Counted from the first letter of the stretch, positions 8,001-16,884 are shown. The stretch: 64,000 nucleotides of DNA from Desulfovibrio piger (GCF_951793255.1 NZ_OX636706.1:582001-646000); one strand, 5' to 3'. Numbers and translations: made by a program. Notes: generated by a model from the letters alone, not told the origin.

Positions 8001-11000
8001 GTGGAAGCCGAGGCCGTTAACGTGGTGGCTGACAAGGGTCTCAGCGTTAAAAACGGTACCCTGACCGTCACCAACTCCCTGAAGAGTGCCGAGGACGGAA
8101 ACGGTACGAAGGGCATCAATGTCAGCGACAATGGTGTACTCAGTGCGGCCAATAGGCTGCTCGTGAAGAAAGACGGAGAAAGCATCTCCACCGCTGATGG
8201 CCTGAAAAGGCTCTACCTGGGGCAGGGTGGTACGCTTGCTGTGACCGGTCTTAGCAGCATTTCCACGGCTGATATGCAGCAGTATCGTAACGTCTTGGTG
8301 GTTAATGACAGCACCGGCCTCATCAAGTACGAAGGTGCTGCCATCGAGATTTCTCGTGATGACAAGACTGACTCCGGTAACCTGAAAGGTTCCGTTGCCG
8401 AGGCTACCGGTGCGCTGCTGACGGATACCACTGTGGAATATGGTGGTCCTGGTTACACCGACACCACCACGATCAATGGCAATTACGGCGCCGGGACTGT
8501 CCTCATCAGCAATGCTGCTGATGGCAACCACACTGTCGATCTCAAGGGTGATCTGACCCTGCTTGGCGACGGCACAAATCTGATCACCGTGAAGGGCGAT
8601 GGCACCCCCACGCTGTTCACGGTCAATGTGTCTGACGGCAAGGCCCTCAATCTGGGCTCCGCTGCCGCACCTTCCCTGGGCGGAAATCTGGGCGAGGCCC
8701 ACATCACACTTGGTAACAACTCCAGCCTGAATGCGGTTGCAGGCAACTACACGGTGGGTGCCGTGACCGGTGGCGGCGTTGTGAGCAGCTCTGCCGGCGG
8801 CAACCTGGTCGCGGAAGTCATCGGTGAGGTCGGGAATGTCGGTGCTGTGAAGGCCAGCCAGGGCAGCATCCATTCCAATGGTCATATCCACACCGACACG
8901 CTGACCATTGAGGGCGGTGTGGTTTCCTCTGGCAGCGACATCTATGTCGACCAGCCCGTAAATGATATGAATGGCACCCTGACTGCCACGGGTAACATCA
9001 GCCTGCACGCGGGTGCTACCAGTGCCCGGGGGCAGATCGTGACCGATGGTGACCTTATCCTTGGGGAGGATATCACCAAGGCTGCCGACGGTCAGCTGAC
9101 GCTGCGCGCCCAGCAGGGTACCATCGAAGCTGCTAACATCACCGCCACCAACGTGGCTGCCAAAAAGCTGGCGGCTTCCGGTGCCGTGGCTGTTGACGGT
9201 GGTGTTCTGAATCTGACGGGTACGGGTACGGATGCCAGCACGGTCAAAAGCCTGACGCTGACCAACGGTACCCAGGCCACAGTTGCTGACCTGAAGCTGA
9301 CCGGGACGACCGGGACGACCGGGACGACCGGCACCATCACCGTCGGCTCCGAGTCTGACACGGTTGGTGGCACCACCCTGTCCGCCCAGCACATCGACCT
9401 CAACGGTGGCATGCTGCTGGTCGACCCGGCCTGGGGCCTGGCTTCCAGCAACGTGGCTGTGGAAAACCTGAGCGCTGGCGGCGCTACCGATGTGGTCGTC
9501 AACGGCCGCGTAGGCGTGGGCCAGAACTCTTACCTGGCTCTGGGCACCGCTGATACCGGCTGGCTGCCCGGCGTGGTAGGCAACTACACCAAGGGCGTGG
9601 GCCTGTCTAAAACGGGCATCACCGCCGCTCTGGGTGTCTTCAAGGGCATCGAGATCGCTGACGGTAAGGCCCTGGTCGTGAACGGTGGGCTGATGGATAC
9701 GGCAACGAGTGCTGACCTGACGAATGCTGTCACCAATGCCACTGACGACTCCGCCACCTTCGCTGCCAACAGCCTGCTGGTGGTCAACGGTGCGAACATC
9801 TACGGCGACAAGGCTGCCATCAGCTTTAAAACCACGGGCACTCTCTCCGTGGCCGAAGGTGCCAAGCTGCTGGTCACCGATGCCGTGGCCGGTCAGGACT
9901 ACACCATCGTGGGCAATGTTACGACGGTGCAGGACGGTACGAGTACTACTATCACAGACGGTGGGACTGTCTGGAAGACCGAAGGCCTGTCCACCACCAC
10001 GGACATGATCTCGCTGGGCGATGCCAAGTTTGACAATACGGGCAAGAAGGTCACCACCTCCGCCGTGCGCAATGACGCCCATACCGTGTTCCCCAACCTG
10101 AGCGACGGCATGGCCAACGCGGTGAACGACCTGTATACCGGTCATGCCGGTGCCGCTGACCAGCCCAACTGGGACTACGCCGACGTCGATTCCGACCAGA
10201 TGGGCGTGCGCTTCCTGAGCCGCGCCACGGACAACCGCTTCCTGGGCATGGACAAGAACGCCGCCGCTGAAAGCATCGAAAGTGCCGCCCGCATCGCCTT
10301 CGCTGGTGCCGCGCCGCAGATGACCAAGATGGCTTCCGATGCGGGCACCAATGCCGTGGTCAACCGTCTGGGCTTCGCCAATCCCGCTGACGGCGCCCAG
10401 GCCATGGACGCCGAAGGCAAGATCGTGGATCGCAACACCACCGGCTTCGCCCTCTGGATCGCGCCCCTGTGGCAGAGCCAGCACGGCTGGGGCCTGGATG
10501 CCGACAACATGGACTACGGCTTCAACGGCAATCTGGGCGGCGTTTCCCTGGGTGCCGACTACACCTTCGAGAACGCCATCCGCGCCGGTATCACCTTCAA
10601 CATCGGTGGCGGTTACGCCGAATCCTCCGGCGGCGACCTCAGCAGCACCGAGAACCGCATGAACTTCTGGGGCCTCGGCGCGTACGCCGGCTGGAATTAC
10701 GAAAACTTCGGCGTCATGGCCGACGTGTCGTACACCAGCACCTGGAACCAGCTCAAGCAGGATCTCGACAGCCGTCTGGGCATGGGCAACAAGCTCGAAG
10801 CCGACGTGCAGGCCAGCGCCATCAGTGCCGGTCTGCGGGCCGAGTATCTGCTGCAGACCAGCGCGATGGACATCATCCCGCACATCGGCGTGCGCTACAT
10901 GAGCCTCAACACCTGGGGCTATGACGTGGAAGCCAATGGCGGCAACGTGCTGGAAGGCGACAGCCTCCACCAGGACATCTGGACCTTCCCCATCGGCGTG

Positions 11001-11291
11001 ACCTTCAGCAAGGACTTCGCCCTGGACAGCGGCTGGAGCTTCAAGCCCAGCCTGGACTTCACCGTGATCCCGGCCGCCGGCGACATCAAGGCCAAGCACG
11101 ATGTGCACTTCACCGGCCTGCCCGGCACCTATGAAGTGGAGACCCAGATGATGGATTACCTCACCTGGCAGGGCGGCGTCGGTCTGGAACTGGCCAACGA
11201 CAACATGAGCATCGGCGTGAACTACACGCTGCAGACCGGTCAGCACACCACCGGTCACGGCGTGTTCGGCAGCTTCCGCTACGAGTTCTAG
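5079..11291 (+). CDS. Large autotransporter (type V secretion) with beta-barrel domain
   Basis: The protein has 2070 residues. The start at 5079 has GGAGG 8 bases upstream and opens a long signal peptide: a charged extension, then a hydrophobic core ending in AVAA near residue 46. Residues about 80-960 are a passenger built of recurring Gly-Gly units (VVGGS..., MGGSY..., followed by Ser/Thr-rich strands), as expected for a right-handed beta-helix. Residues 960-1700 are less regular Ser/Thr/Gly-rich sequence. From about residue 1780 a typical autotransporter beta-barrel begins, ending in an aromatic Tyr-Glu-Phe C-terminus. It should be displayed on or released from the outer membrane, perhaps as an adhesin. 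The passenger is Cys-poor. An in-frame ATG at 5001 lies inside palindrome 3 and is rejected. Confidence 0.9.
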   Translation: MQLTKGAIGNLINRYKAVLKKCHLMNTFGSLAVAGMLVMGGAGVAVAADPDKALEGKNNYDQTTVNNLMGGWLVKSAETTAADDITLEVKGGTISEIIGGSYVQANSAFDNTLTHGNISTTISGSTTSSQFVVGGSKIANSEKANLKTGDISLTITGGTFGQKDSGKNTDYELVMGGNYLKADLNADDTSKAEAGNITVNISGGEFKTSVTGGSVAHVYGTGANAPALSVTDASTSVTITGGTFGQSYSTGLGAINLDPSIIGGGLALVKGEKGTATSTITGNTLVTINGEKVDINDKVLGGSLAQGKGATVTIGKEGGTSTSAVVVENVKSVGDLVGGNMTEGDATMEAKDVTTTLHGNSSVTVKAGKVEGDIMGGSYARGAGTVTTTGNTSVVFNAANFPTVSQAEYIVGGDKVLGNGTATGEIKGTSSVTINNDASVTTGAVVGGSFSRATPGTAEATVANSVVTINGGKSIAGVVGGGLAEHLTGTGSAKSVVEGTSSVVIKDGTVTNIVYTKGSGEKASSYAAVAGAGLATGANATASVENSVVVIDGAETVIKGNKPDSGKDGYFDKDNAKVVAGGVAVDGGTVNVTNTSLTMKNGTVTGDLVGGNLIDGAGKAGNITSTSVALTGGTLDGEVMGGSYVRGSNTSNIDTTNVLVSGGELQSVDHKAQYVLGGGKALVYADGQKASLTIDTTNVTISDSVKVLGGGVIGGSLAKGTGTGKATVSVTEANTTILGGTKIAGVVGGGVAENYGAATGDVSSSVTESQLTISGGTIDALRYGAQISDDGETASKAAVVGGGVASAKGAGTITSSVTTANTTINGGTINGNVFAGGVADGTSATANVTNANLTISGNADIQGNIHAGGYALNDGTARVTDTATVTFDGNSSFAGKVFGQGHDATSSNKATVNNSTLAFTNYTGEFNGQVVGFTKLDVAEGSTLKLQTLSTGTTAGKEAGVFNNKALTLAGAGNVEAEAVNVVADKGLSVKNGTLTVTNSLKSAEDGNGTKGINVSDNGVLSAANRLLVKKDGESISTADGLKRLYLGQGGTLAVTGLSSISTADMQQYRNVLVVNDSTGLIKYEGAAIEISRDDKTDSGNLKGSVAEATGALLTDTTVEYGGPGYTDTTTINGNYGAGTVLISNAADGNHTVDLKGDLTLLGDGTNLITVKGDGTPTLFTVNVSDGKALNLGSAAAPSLGGNLGEAHITLGNNSSLNAVAGNYTVGAVTGGGVVSSSAGGNLVAEVIGEVGNVGAVKASQGSIHSNGHIHTDTLTIEGGVVSSGSDIYVDQPVNDMNGTLTATGNISLHAGATSARGQIVTDGDLILGEDITKAADGQLTLRAQQGTIEAANITATNVAAKKLAASGAVAVDGGVLNLTGTGTDASTVKSLTLTNGTQATVADLKLTGTTGTTGTTGTITVGSESDTVGGTTLSAQHIDLNGGMLLVDPAWGLASSNVAVENLSAGGATDVVVNGRVGVGQNSYLALGTADTGWLPGVVGNYTKGVGLSKTGITAALGVFKGIEIADGKALVVNGGLMDTATSADLTNAVTNATDDSATFAANSLLVVNGANIYGDKAAISFKTTGTLSVAEGAKLLVTDAVAGQDYTIVGNVTTVQDGTSTTITDGGTVWKTEGLSTTTDMISLGDAKFDNTGKKVTTSAVRNDAHTVFPNLSDGMANAVNDLYTGHAGAADQPNWDYADVDSDQMGVRFLSRATDNRFLGMDKNAAAESIESAARIAFAGAAPQMTKMASDAGTNAVVNRLGFANPADGAQAMDAEGKIVDRNTTGFALWIAPLWQSQHGWGLDADNMDYGFNGNLGGVSLGADYTFENAIRAGITFNIGGGYAESSGGDLSSTENRMNFWGLGAYAGWNYENFGVMADVSYTSTWNQLKQDLDSRLGMGNKLEADVQASAISAGLRAEYLLQTSAMDIIPHIGVRYMSLNTWGYDVEANGGNVLEGDSLHQDIWTFPIGVTFSKDFALDSGWSFKPSLDFTVIPAAGDIKAKHDVHFTGLPGTYEVETQMMDYLTWQGGVGLELANDNMSIGVNYTLQTGQHTTGHGVFGSFRYEF
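9300..9332 (+). repeat. In-frame 9-bp tandem repeat in the autotransporter
   Basis: The unit ACCGGGACG occurs three times in a row plus a partial fourth copy. It encodes an alternating Thr-Gly-Thr run in the passenger. Slippage would change the protein by three residues without shifting the frame. Confidence 0.9.
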
Positions 11292-11320
11292 GCCCTGATG
11301 CTTTAACCCATCAAACCGGG

Positions 11321-11357
11321 CGGTGGCCGGAAAGAGAGTCCCGGCCACCGCACCTTT
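11321..11357 (+). terminator. Terminator of the autotransporter gene
   Basis: A 10-bp perfect stem, CGGTGGCCGG/CCGGCCACCG, is followed by CACC and TTTT, 30 bases after the stop codon. Confidence 0.75.
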
Positions 11358-11359
11358 TG

Positions 11360-11399
11360 ACGCCGCCCTGTATCCAGCCTTCCCGGGGCGGCGTTTTTA
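11360..11399 (+). terminator. Second hairpin terminator after the autotransporter
   Basis: The stem ACGCCGCCC/GGGCGGCGT with a long loop is followed by TTTTTAT. Together with the preceding hairpin it forms a tandem stop. The rest of the gap up to 11558 holds no gene. Confidence 0.7.
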
Positions 11400-11558
11400 T
11401 TGGCCGTGCCGGGCCCCGAAACGGGAAGGAGCATTTTGCAAAAAACGGCTATCCCGTAAAAATTTCGACGCACCATCCAACGCTCACATGCCGGCCGCCC
11501 ATACGCGGCGCGCCACGTCCGGCCCCGGCCGGATCGCATACCATCACAAGGAGACATC

Positions 11559-12131
11559 ATGCCCCGTTTTCCCCGTTTTCTTTCCGGTCTCGCCCTTATG
11601 CTGGCCCTGCCCCTGTCCGGTTGCCTGGATACCGGCCCGGACGTGGTCTGCGTGGATGTGGACCGTGTCCTCAGCCAGTCCAGGGCCGCGCAGCAGGCCA
11701 ACGAACACCTGGCCAAAGTCCAGGCCATCCTGCAGAACGGTCTGGATGTCTATCAGGAAGAACTGAAGAAAAGCCCTGAAGAAAAACGCGAGCAGGAACT
11801 GCGTCAGGGCCTGGCCGTGCTGCAGCGCCAGCTGGCGCTGGAACAGGCCGCCGCCCGTGACGTGGTCAGCAAGCACATGCTGGCCAGGATCGAAGCCTGG
11901 CGCGCCGACAAGGGCGACGTGGCCGTCATCGCCCGCCAGAACGTCCTTTCCGCTCCTGCGTCCATGGACATCACCGCCGAGATCATCAGCCGTATGGACG
12001 CCGGCAGTGTGCAGTTCGCCGAGCTGCCCAAGGTCAGCATCCGTACCCATGCCGACGGCCCCGACGAAAAGGCCGGCAAGGAAGAAAAGACCGGCAAGAA
12101 CGACAAGGGCGCCAAAAACGAAAAGAAGTAG
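11559..12131 (+). CDS. OmpH/Skp-like lipoprotein
   Basis: The protein has 190 residues. The N-terminus is a lipoprotein signal with lipobox LSGC near residue 22, so it is lipid-anchored. The segment VVCVDVDRVLSQS resembles the start of mature OmpH/Skp chaperones, which normally begin with an I-x-x-V-D-x-x-x-V-L-x-x-S pattern. A long Gln/Glu/Leu-rich helix (residues about 50-110) fits the Skp tentacle coiled coil. The tail is a low-complexity Lys/Glu/Asp/Gly stretch. It may help fold envelope proteins, possibly including the autotransporter just upstream, although they are separate transcription units. Skp homologues are usually soluble, so the lipid anchor is unusual. Confidence 0.65.
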   Translation: MPRFPRFLSGLALMLALPLSGCLDTGPDVVCVDVDRVLSQSRAAQQANEHLAKVQAILQNGLDVYQEELKKSPEEKREQELRQGLAVLQRQLALEQAAARDVVSKHMLARIEAWRADKGDVAVIARQNVLSAPASMDITAEIISRMDAGSVQFAELPKVSIRTHADGPDEKAGKEEKTGKNDKGAKNEKK

Positions 12132-12195
12132 AAGAGAAGCAACAAAGAAACAGAAGAATTTCTTGCCCGTCACAACCAGACAGGAGGATATCCCC

Positions 12196-12537
12196 ATGCC
12201 CGCTCTGAAAAAGACCCCCGCCAACAGCCATGCCCCTGAACAGCAGCCCGAACAGCAGCCCGAACAGCGTACCGAACAGCAGCTGCGCGTGACCATGCTG
12301 CCGGCCCCCGCTCTGGAAACCATTTACGCCAATGCCTTCCAGACAAACTACTCCCACGGCGAGATCCTGCTCACGGCCTGCGTGAGCCGCAACGAACAGG
12401 ACCAGCAGGGCCCGGTGCTGGCCGTGCAGCCGCAAAAGGCCATCGGCATGAGCCCCGAAAGCGCCAAACGCCTGGCCGCCGCGCTGGTGCAGACCATCCA
12501 GCAGTATGAGGCCCAGTACGGCGAGATCAGCCTGTAG
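12196..12537 (+). CDS. DUF3467-like small protein
   Basis: The protein has 113 residues and AGGAGG stands 7 bases before the ATG. After a Gln/Glu/Pro-rich N-terminus (a short repeated QQPE pattern) the rest follows the DUF3467 pattern: a YANAFQTNYSHGEILL core and a final helix with MSPESAKRL. The function of the family is not established. It lies 64 bases after the OmpH-like gene and probably shares its transcript. Confidence 0.65.
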   Translation: MPALKKTPANSHAPEQQPEQQPEQRTEQQLRVTMLPAPALETIYANAFQTNYSHGEILLTACVSRNEQDQQGPVLAVQPQKAIGMSPESAKRLAAALVQTIQQYEAQYGEISL

Positions 12538-12577
12538 CCCGCGCCTTCCGCATCTTTTCTGATACGCCGGATAACAA

Positions 12578-12606
12578 CGCCTGTGGACAGTCCACAGGCG
12601 TTTTTT
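12578..12606 (+). terminator. Rho-independent terminator
   Basis: The stem ACGCCTGTGGA/TCCACAGGCGT is followed by six T, 40 bases after the DUF3467 stop codon. Confidence 0.85.
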
Positions 12607-12812
12607 CGTGACAGGCTCCGCGACGGCCCGCCCCGAGGCCCATCCGTTCCGTTTTTTCCGGCCGTTTTGTATTGCCGCTCCAAAGCGCGCATGATATGCT
12701 TCCACGAACGCAGTCCAGCGCGACCGAGAAGATCACGCGCCGGCGGGGGATGCATGCCGGTAAGCCGTATGCGGCGCTGCGCCTTCCAGACCTTCAAGAC
12801 AGGAGCATGTTC

Positions 12813-14351
12813 ATGGATCCGTTTGACGCGGGTTGGCTCTCTCTGCTGCCGCCCATCATCGCCATCACCCTGGCCCTGATCACCAAGGAAGTCATTTCCT
12901 CCCTCTTCCTCGGTATTCTCAGCGGCACCGTCATCTATTGCCTGGGCATGGGCACGGGCGACCTGATCATCAAGCCCGTGGAGATCGCCTTCACCACCAT
13001 GGTGAACAAGGTCGATTTCAACATCATCATCTTCTGTACCCTGCTGGGCGCGCTGGTGTTCACCATCTCGCGTGCCGGCGGTACCCGTGCCTACGGCAAC
13101 TGGGCCACCAGGCGCATCAAGAGCAAGCGCGTGGCCATGCTCTCCACCGGCGGCCTGGGCGCCTTCATCTTCATCGACGATTATTTCAACTGCCTCACCG
13201 TGGGCACGGTCATGCGCCCGGTGACGGACCGTTACAAGATCTCCCGCGCCAAGCTGGCCTACATCATCGACGCCACCGCCGCCCCCATCTGCATCATCGC
13301 GCCCATCTCCAGCTGGGCCGCCGCCGTGGGCAGCAACCTGAAAGCCACCGGCGCCTTTGAAAGCGACTTTGCCGCCTTCGTGGCCACCATCCCCTACAAC
13401 TTCTACGCCCTGTTCTCCATCATCATGGTGGTCATGGTCTGCCTGGGCAACTTCGACTTCGGCCCCATGCGCAAGGCCGAACTGCGCGCCCAGCAGGGCG
13501 AACTGGGCAACGTGGACGCCGAACAGGCCGAGATGGGCGCCAGCGCCAAGGGCCACCTGATGGACATGCTCGTGCCCATCGGCAGCCTGATCGTCTTCGC
13601 CGTGCTGGCCCTGCTCTACAGCGGCGGCTACTGGGGCAGCGATCCCGCCTACCACACCCTGGCGGCGGCCTTCGGTAACAGCAGCGCCTCCAAGGCCCTG
13701 GTCTGGGCCTCCTTCGGTGCCATCACCGTGGCCTTCTTCATGTTCGTGCCCAGAGGGCTCATGAGCCTCAAGTCCTTCATGGACTGCGCCGGCGAAGGCA
13801 TGAAGGCCATGATGCCCGCCAACACCATCCTGGTGCTGGCCTGGGCCATCAGCGGCGTGTGCCGTGACCTGCTGCAGACCCCGCTCTTCGTCAAGACCAT
13901 GGTGGCCGACGGCGGCATCTCCGGCGGCCTGCTGCCCGCCATCATCTTCGTGGTGGCCGGTTTCCTGAGCTTCTCCACCGGTACCGCCTGGGGTACCTTC
14001 GGCATCCTGATCCCCATCGTGGTGCCCGTTGCCCAGGCCGTGGATCCCAACCTGGTGCTGGTCTGCCTGTCCGCCACCCTGGCCGGCAGCGTCTTCGGCG
14101 ACCACTGCTCGCCCATCTCCGACACCACCATCCTGTCCAGTGCCGGCGCCGGTTGCGCCCATCTGGAACACGTCTCCACACAAATGCTCTATGCCTGTGT
14201 GGTGGCGGCCAGCAGCACGGTGGGCTATGTGGTCTCCGGCCTCACCCACGGCAGCCTGCTGCCCGGCTTCGCGTCCGGCCTGATCTTCATGGTGGTGACC
14301 ATGCTGGTGCTGCGCCGGCGCAACAAGCAAAAGGACGCTGCCCAGGCCTAG
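12813..14351 (+). CDS. NhaC-type Na+/H+ antiporter family protein
   Basis: The protein has 512 residues with about twelve membrane segments. The pattern (a PPIIAITLALITKEV opening, GAFIFIDDYFNCLTVGTVMRP near residue 115, and FGDHCSPISDTTILSS near residue 430) is that of the NhaC/ion-transporter superfamily. Such proteins exchange sodium for protons or amino-acid-like solutes. The ATG at 12813 is 7 bases from AGGAG. An ATG two codons earlier is too close to that site. It is a single gene, closed by a strong terminator. The exact ion or substrate is uncertain. Confidence 0.8.
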   Translation: MDPFDAGWLSLLPPIIAITLALITKEVISSLFLGILSGTVIYCLGMGTGDLIIKPVEIAFTTMVNKVDFNIIIFCTLLGALVFTISRAGGTRAYGNWATRRIKSKRVAMLSTGGLGAFIFIDDYFNCLTVGTVMRPVTDRYKISRAKLAYIIDATAAPICIIAPISSWAAAVGSNLKATGAFESDFAAFVATIPYNFYALFSIIMVVMVCLGNFDFGPMRKAELRAQQGELGNVDAEQAEMGASAKGHLMDMLVPIGSLIVFAVLALLYSGGYWGSDPAYHTLAAAFGNSSASKALVWASFGAITVAFFMFVPRGLMSLKSFMDCAGEGMKAMMPANTILVLAWAISGVCRDLLQTPLFVKTMVADGGISGGLLPAIIFVVAGFLSFSTGTAWGTFGILIPIVVPVAQAVDPNLVLVCLSATLAGSVFGDHCSPISDTTILSSAGAGCAHLEHVSTQMLYACVVAASSTVGYVVSGLTHGSLLPGFASGLIFMVVTMLVLRRRNKQKDAAQA

Positions 14352-14374
14352 CCGGGCTTTCCGCGATACCGACG

Positions 14375-14409
14375 AAAAAGGCGCTTCCCCTCGGGGAAGC
14401 GCCTTTTTT
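14375..14409. terminator. Bidirectional terminator
   Basis: AAAAAGGCGCTTCCC pairs with GGGGAAGCGCCTTTTTT. It separates the antiporter gene from the convergent sigma-54 activator gene. Confidence 0.85.
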
Positions 14410-14446
14410 GCGTCATGCGAACGATCAAGCCGGGAGGAAGACGGCA

Positions 14447-15859
14447 TCAGGAAGCCGAACCGGCATCCTCGTCCTTGTCGTGTCCCTTGCTGCCCTGCAG
14501 CTTGCGGAAGATGGTGCTGCGGTTGACCTGGAACAGCTCCGAGACCCGGCGGACGGAACCGTGCACCTCGATGGCCCGGCGCAAAAAGTCCCGCTCCATG
14601 TCGGCGATGATCTCGCGCAGGGGCCGGGCCTGCATGAGCACGGCATCCAGATGGCCGCCGCTCTCGTCGTGCAGGCCGCTGATGTTGGACGGCAGGTCGC
14701 GGGGCGAGATGCGGGGCCCCTGGCGGGTGATGACCAGGCTGTGGACCAGGTTCTGCAATTCGCGCACGTTGCCCGGCCAGCGGTACTGGGCCAGCATGTC
14801 CAGCGTGATGTCCATGAAGGCCAGCTTTTTGCGGTATTTGGTGGTGTACTGGCGCAGGAAGAGCTCCGCCAGCACGCGCACGTCCTCGGGCCGCTCGCGC
14901 AGGGGCGGGATGCGGACCGTGCCCACGTTGAGACGGTAGAACAGGTCACGGCGGAAGGTGCCCGCCTCCACGCATTCCTCAAGGTTGCGGTTGGTGGCGG
15001 CGATGATGCGCACATCCACCTTGCGGGGCTGGGAGCTGCCCACGCGCACGATCTCGTTGTCCTGCAGCACGCGCAACAGGCGCGTCTGCATGGAAAGGGG
15101 CAGCTCGCCCACTTCATCGAGGAAGATGGTGCTGCCGTCGGCGATCTCGAAATAGCCGGGCTTGCCCTTGCTGGACGCACCGGTGAAGGCACCGGGCACA
15201 TAACCGAAGATTTCCGATTCCGTCAGGGTCTCGGAGATGCCGCCGCAGTCCACCTTGAGCAGGATCTTGTCCTTGCGGCGGCTCCAGCGGTGGGTCAGGC
15301 GGGCGAACACGTCCTTGCCCACGCCGGTCTCGCCCATGATGAGCACGGTGGCGTCCGTGCTGGCGTAGCGCTTGAGCTCCATGGCCACCGACTGCATGGC
15401 GCTGCTGGAGAAGACCGGTTCCAGGTCGCGCCCCTGGGATTGGGCCACGAAGGCCAGCTTGTCGTTGATCTCCTTGATGAGCTTGCGCTGCTCGCCGGTC
15501 TGCTCGTTGAGCTCGGCCAGGCGGGTCTCGTCGCGCACGAAGGTGACCACCAGACAGACGCGCCCCTTGTCGTCAAAAACGGGCGACCCGGAGATGACCA
15601 CGTTCTTGCCGTCCTTGAGCTTCTGCATATAGGTGGCGGGCTTGCCCGTGCGCACCACTTCGGGGTTCAGGGCCAGGTCGAAAAAGCCTTCGCTGACCAG
15701 GTCGCGCACGTTCTTGCCCCGCAGGTCCCGGGCAGGCACCCCCACCAGATCGGCATACATCTGGTTCACATACAGGGTGGTGCCCATGGCGTCGGAAATG
15801 AAAACACCGTCGGAAATGGTATCGAGGATGGAAGTGAAGAATTTGTGCCAGTTGACCAT
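14447..15859 (-). CDS. PAS-containing sigma-54-dependent transcriptional activator
   Basis: The protein has 470 residues. A PAS-like sensor spans about residues 5-115. The AAA+ domain has Walker A GETGVGKD near 176, the sigma-54 contact loop GAFTGA at 223-228, and Walker B FLDE near 246. A Fis-type helix-turn-helix sits near the C-terminus (about 435-460). It should bind upstream sites and drive sigma-54 RNA polymerase. There is no receiver domain, so it probably senses a ligand or redox state through PAS. AAGGAG precedes the ATG at 15859; an earlier in-frame ATG is less likely. It lies directly downstream of islB. The 16-bp palindromes in the islA-dctP and amidohydrolase gaps are its likely targets (inference). 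Confidence 0.9.
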   Translation of the reverse strand: MVNWHKFFTSILDTISDGVFISDAMGTTLYVNQMYADLVGVPARDLRGKNVRDLVSEGFFDLALNPEVVRTGKPATYMQKLKDGKNVVISGSPVFDDKGRVCLVVTFVRDETRLAELNEQTGEQRKLIKEINDKLAFVAQSQGRDLEPVFSSSAMQSVAMELKRYASTDATVLIMGETGVGKDVFARLTHRWSRRKDKILLKVDCGGISETLTESEIFGYVPGAFTGASSKGKPGYFEIADGSTIFLDEVGELPLSMQTRLLRVLQDNEIVRVGSSQPRKVDVRIIAATNRNLEECVEAGTFRRDLFYRLNVGTVRIPPLRERPEDVRVLAELFLRQYTTKYRKKLAFMDITLDMLAQYRWPGNVRELQNLVHSLVITRQGPRISPRDLPSNISGLHDESGGHLDAVLMQARPLREIIADMERDFLRRAIEVHGSVRRVSELFQVNRSTIFRKLQGSKGHDKDEDAGSAS

Positions 15860-15888
15860 ATCCGCTCCTTGAGAAGGCAGAGGAGGCA

Positions 15889-15923
15889 AAAAAAGGGCCC
15901 GTCCCCGAAAGACGGACCCTTTA
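15889..15923 (-). terminator. Terminator after islB
   Basis: On the minus strand, AAAGGGTCCGTC and GACGGGCCCTTT form a stem with one mismatch, followed by seven T. It separates islB from the activator gene, so the activator needs read-through or its own promoter. Confidence 0.75.
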
Positions 15924-15942
15924 CGGTTGCGGAAAGCCCGGC

Positions 15943-16884
15943 CTAACGGGGGATGACGACGCGGTCCCCCAGCGTGGCGACGGCGATCTTCTGCAGGGCG
16001 GCAAACTTTTTGTCGTCCAGCGTCACGTCGCCCATGGGGGGCACACGGTCCAGGAAGGTGTACTTCTGCGTGCCCAGACGGTGATAGGGCAGCATCTCGT
16101 ACTTCACATGCTCGAAAGGCTTGAGGAAGTCGCAGATGGCCTTGATGTCCGGGCCATGATCGTTGAACCCGGGAATGACGGGCGTACGGGCCGTGATGGG
16201 CAGGTCCGGGAACTCCGTCACCAGGGTCTGGAAATTCTTCAGGATGAGGTCGTTGGGCATGCCGGTGTGCTTTTTGTGCACTTCGGGATCCATGTGCTTG
16301 ATGTCGAACAGCACATAGTTGAGGTACTGGGCCGCCTCACGCACCACATCGGTGGGGACGAGACCACAGGTCTCGATGCAGGTCTTCACACGGCGCTCAC
16401 GGGCCAGGCGCAGCAGGTTGAGGGCAAATTCGCTCTGCAACAGGGGCTCGCCGCCGGAGATGGTCATGCCGCCACCGGAGCGAGCATAAAACATGGCATC
16501 TTCCTGCGCAACCTTGAGGGCCTCGGCCACGGTGTAGGGCTTGCCGTAGACGATGATCCCCTGGGCCGGACAGGCTTCGGCACAGGGCATGTCCTTGCAG
16601 CCCACGCATTTGCTGCGGTCGATGGCCACGAAGCCGTCCTCGCGACGGGACAGGGCGCCGTTGGGACAGGCCTTGAAGCAGCGGGTGCACTTGTCCGTCC
16701 CCAGGCAGCGGCCCTGGTTGTAGGCCAGCTCCGGTTCCCTGTGCTGGGATTCCGGGTTGCTGCACCAGCGGCAGCGCAGACCGCAGCCCTTGGTGAAGAC
16801 GATGGTACGGATGCCGGGACCATCATGCACGGAATATTTCTGGATATTGAAAACGAGGCCGCGCGCGTTGTTGTTTTCGATCAC
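15943..16884 (-). CDS. islB: Isethionate sulfite-lyase activating enzyme (radical SAM)
   Basis: This 313-residue glycyl-radical-enzyme activase carries the radical SAM cysteines C34-x3-C38-x2-C41 and the SAM-binding GGEP at about 144-147. Two inserted ferredoxin motifs (C60...C73 and C93...C105) are typical of activases of the dehydratase and sulfolyase classes but not of PFL activase. It should use SAM and a [4Fe-4S] cluster to place the glycyl radical on IslA. The start is a GTG at 16884. It follows islA by 136 bases, a gap holding two strong hairpins. A terminator lies just after its stop codon. Confidence 0.88.
   Translation of the reverse strand: MIENNNARGLVFNIQKYSVHDGPGIRTIVFTKGCGLRCRWCSNPESQHREPELAYNQGRCLGTDKCTRCFKACPNGALSRREDGFVAIDRSKCVGCKDMPCAEACPAQGIIVYGKPYTVAEALKVAQEDAMFYARSGGGMTISGGEPLLQSEFALNLLRLARERRVKTCIETCGLVPTDVVREAAQYLNYVLFDIKHMDPEVHKKHTGMPNDLILKNFQTLVTEFPDLPITARTPVIPGFNDHGPDIKAICDFLKPFEHVKYEMLPYHRLGTQKYTFLDRVPPMGDVTLDDKKFAALQKIAVATLGDRVVIPR

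Noticed and set aside
7371-11348. A long open frame antisense to the autotransporter, and similar long antisense frames over alaS-recA, tctA-flavoprotein and the MscS gene
   Set aside because: They mirror strongly coding genes in GC-rich DNA, have no ribosome-binding sites or recognisable domains, and give biased His/Gly/Val- or Arg/Pro-rich products.
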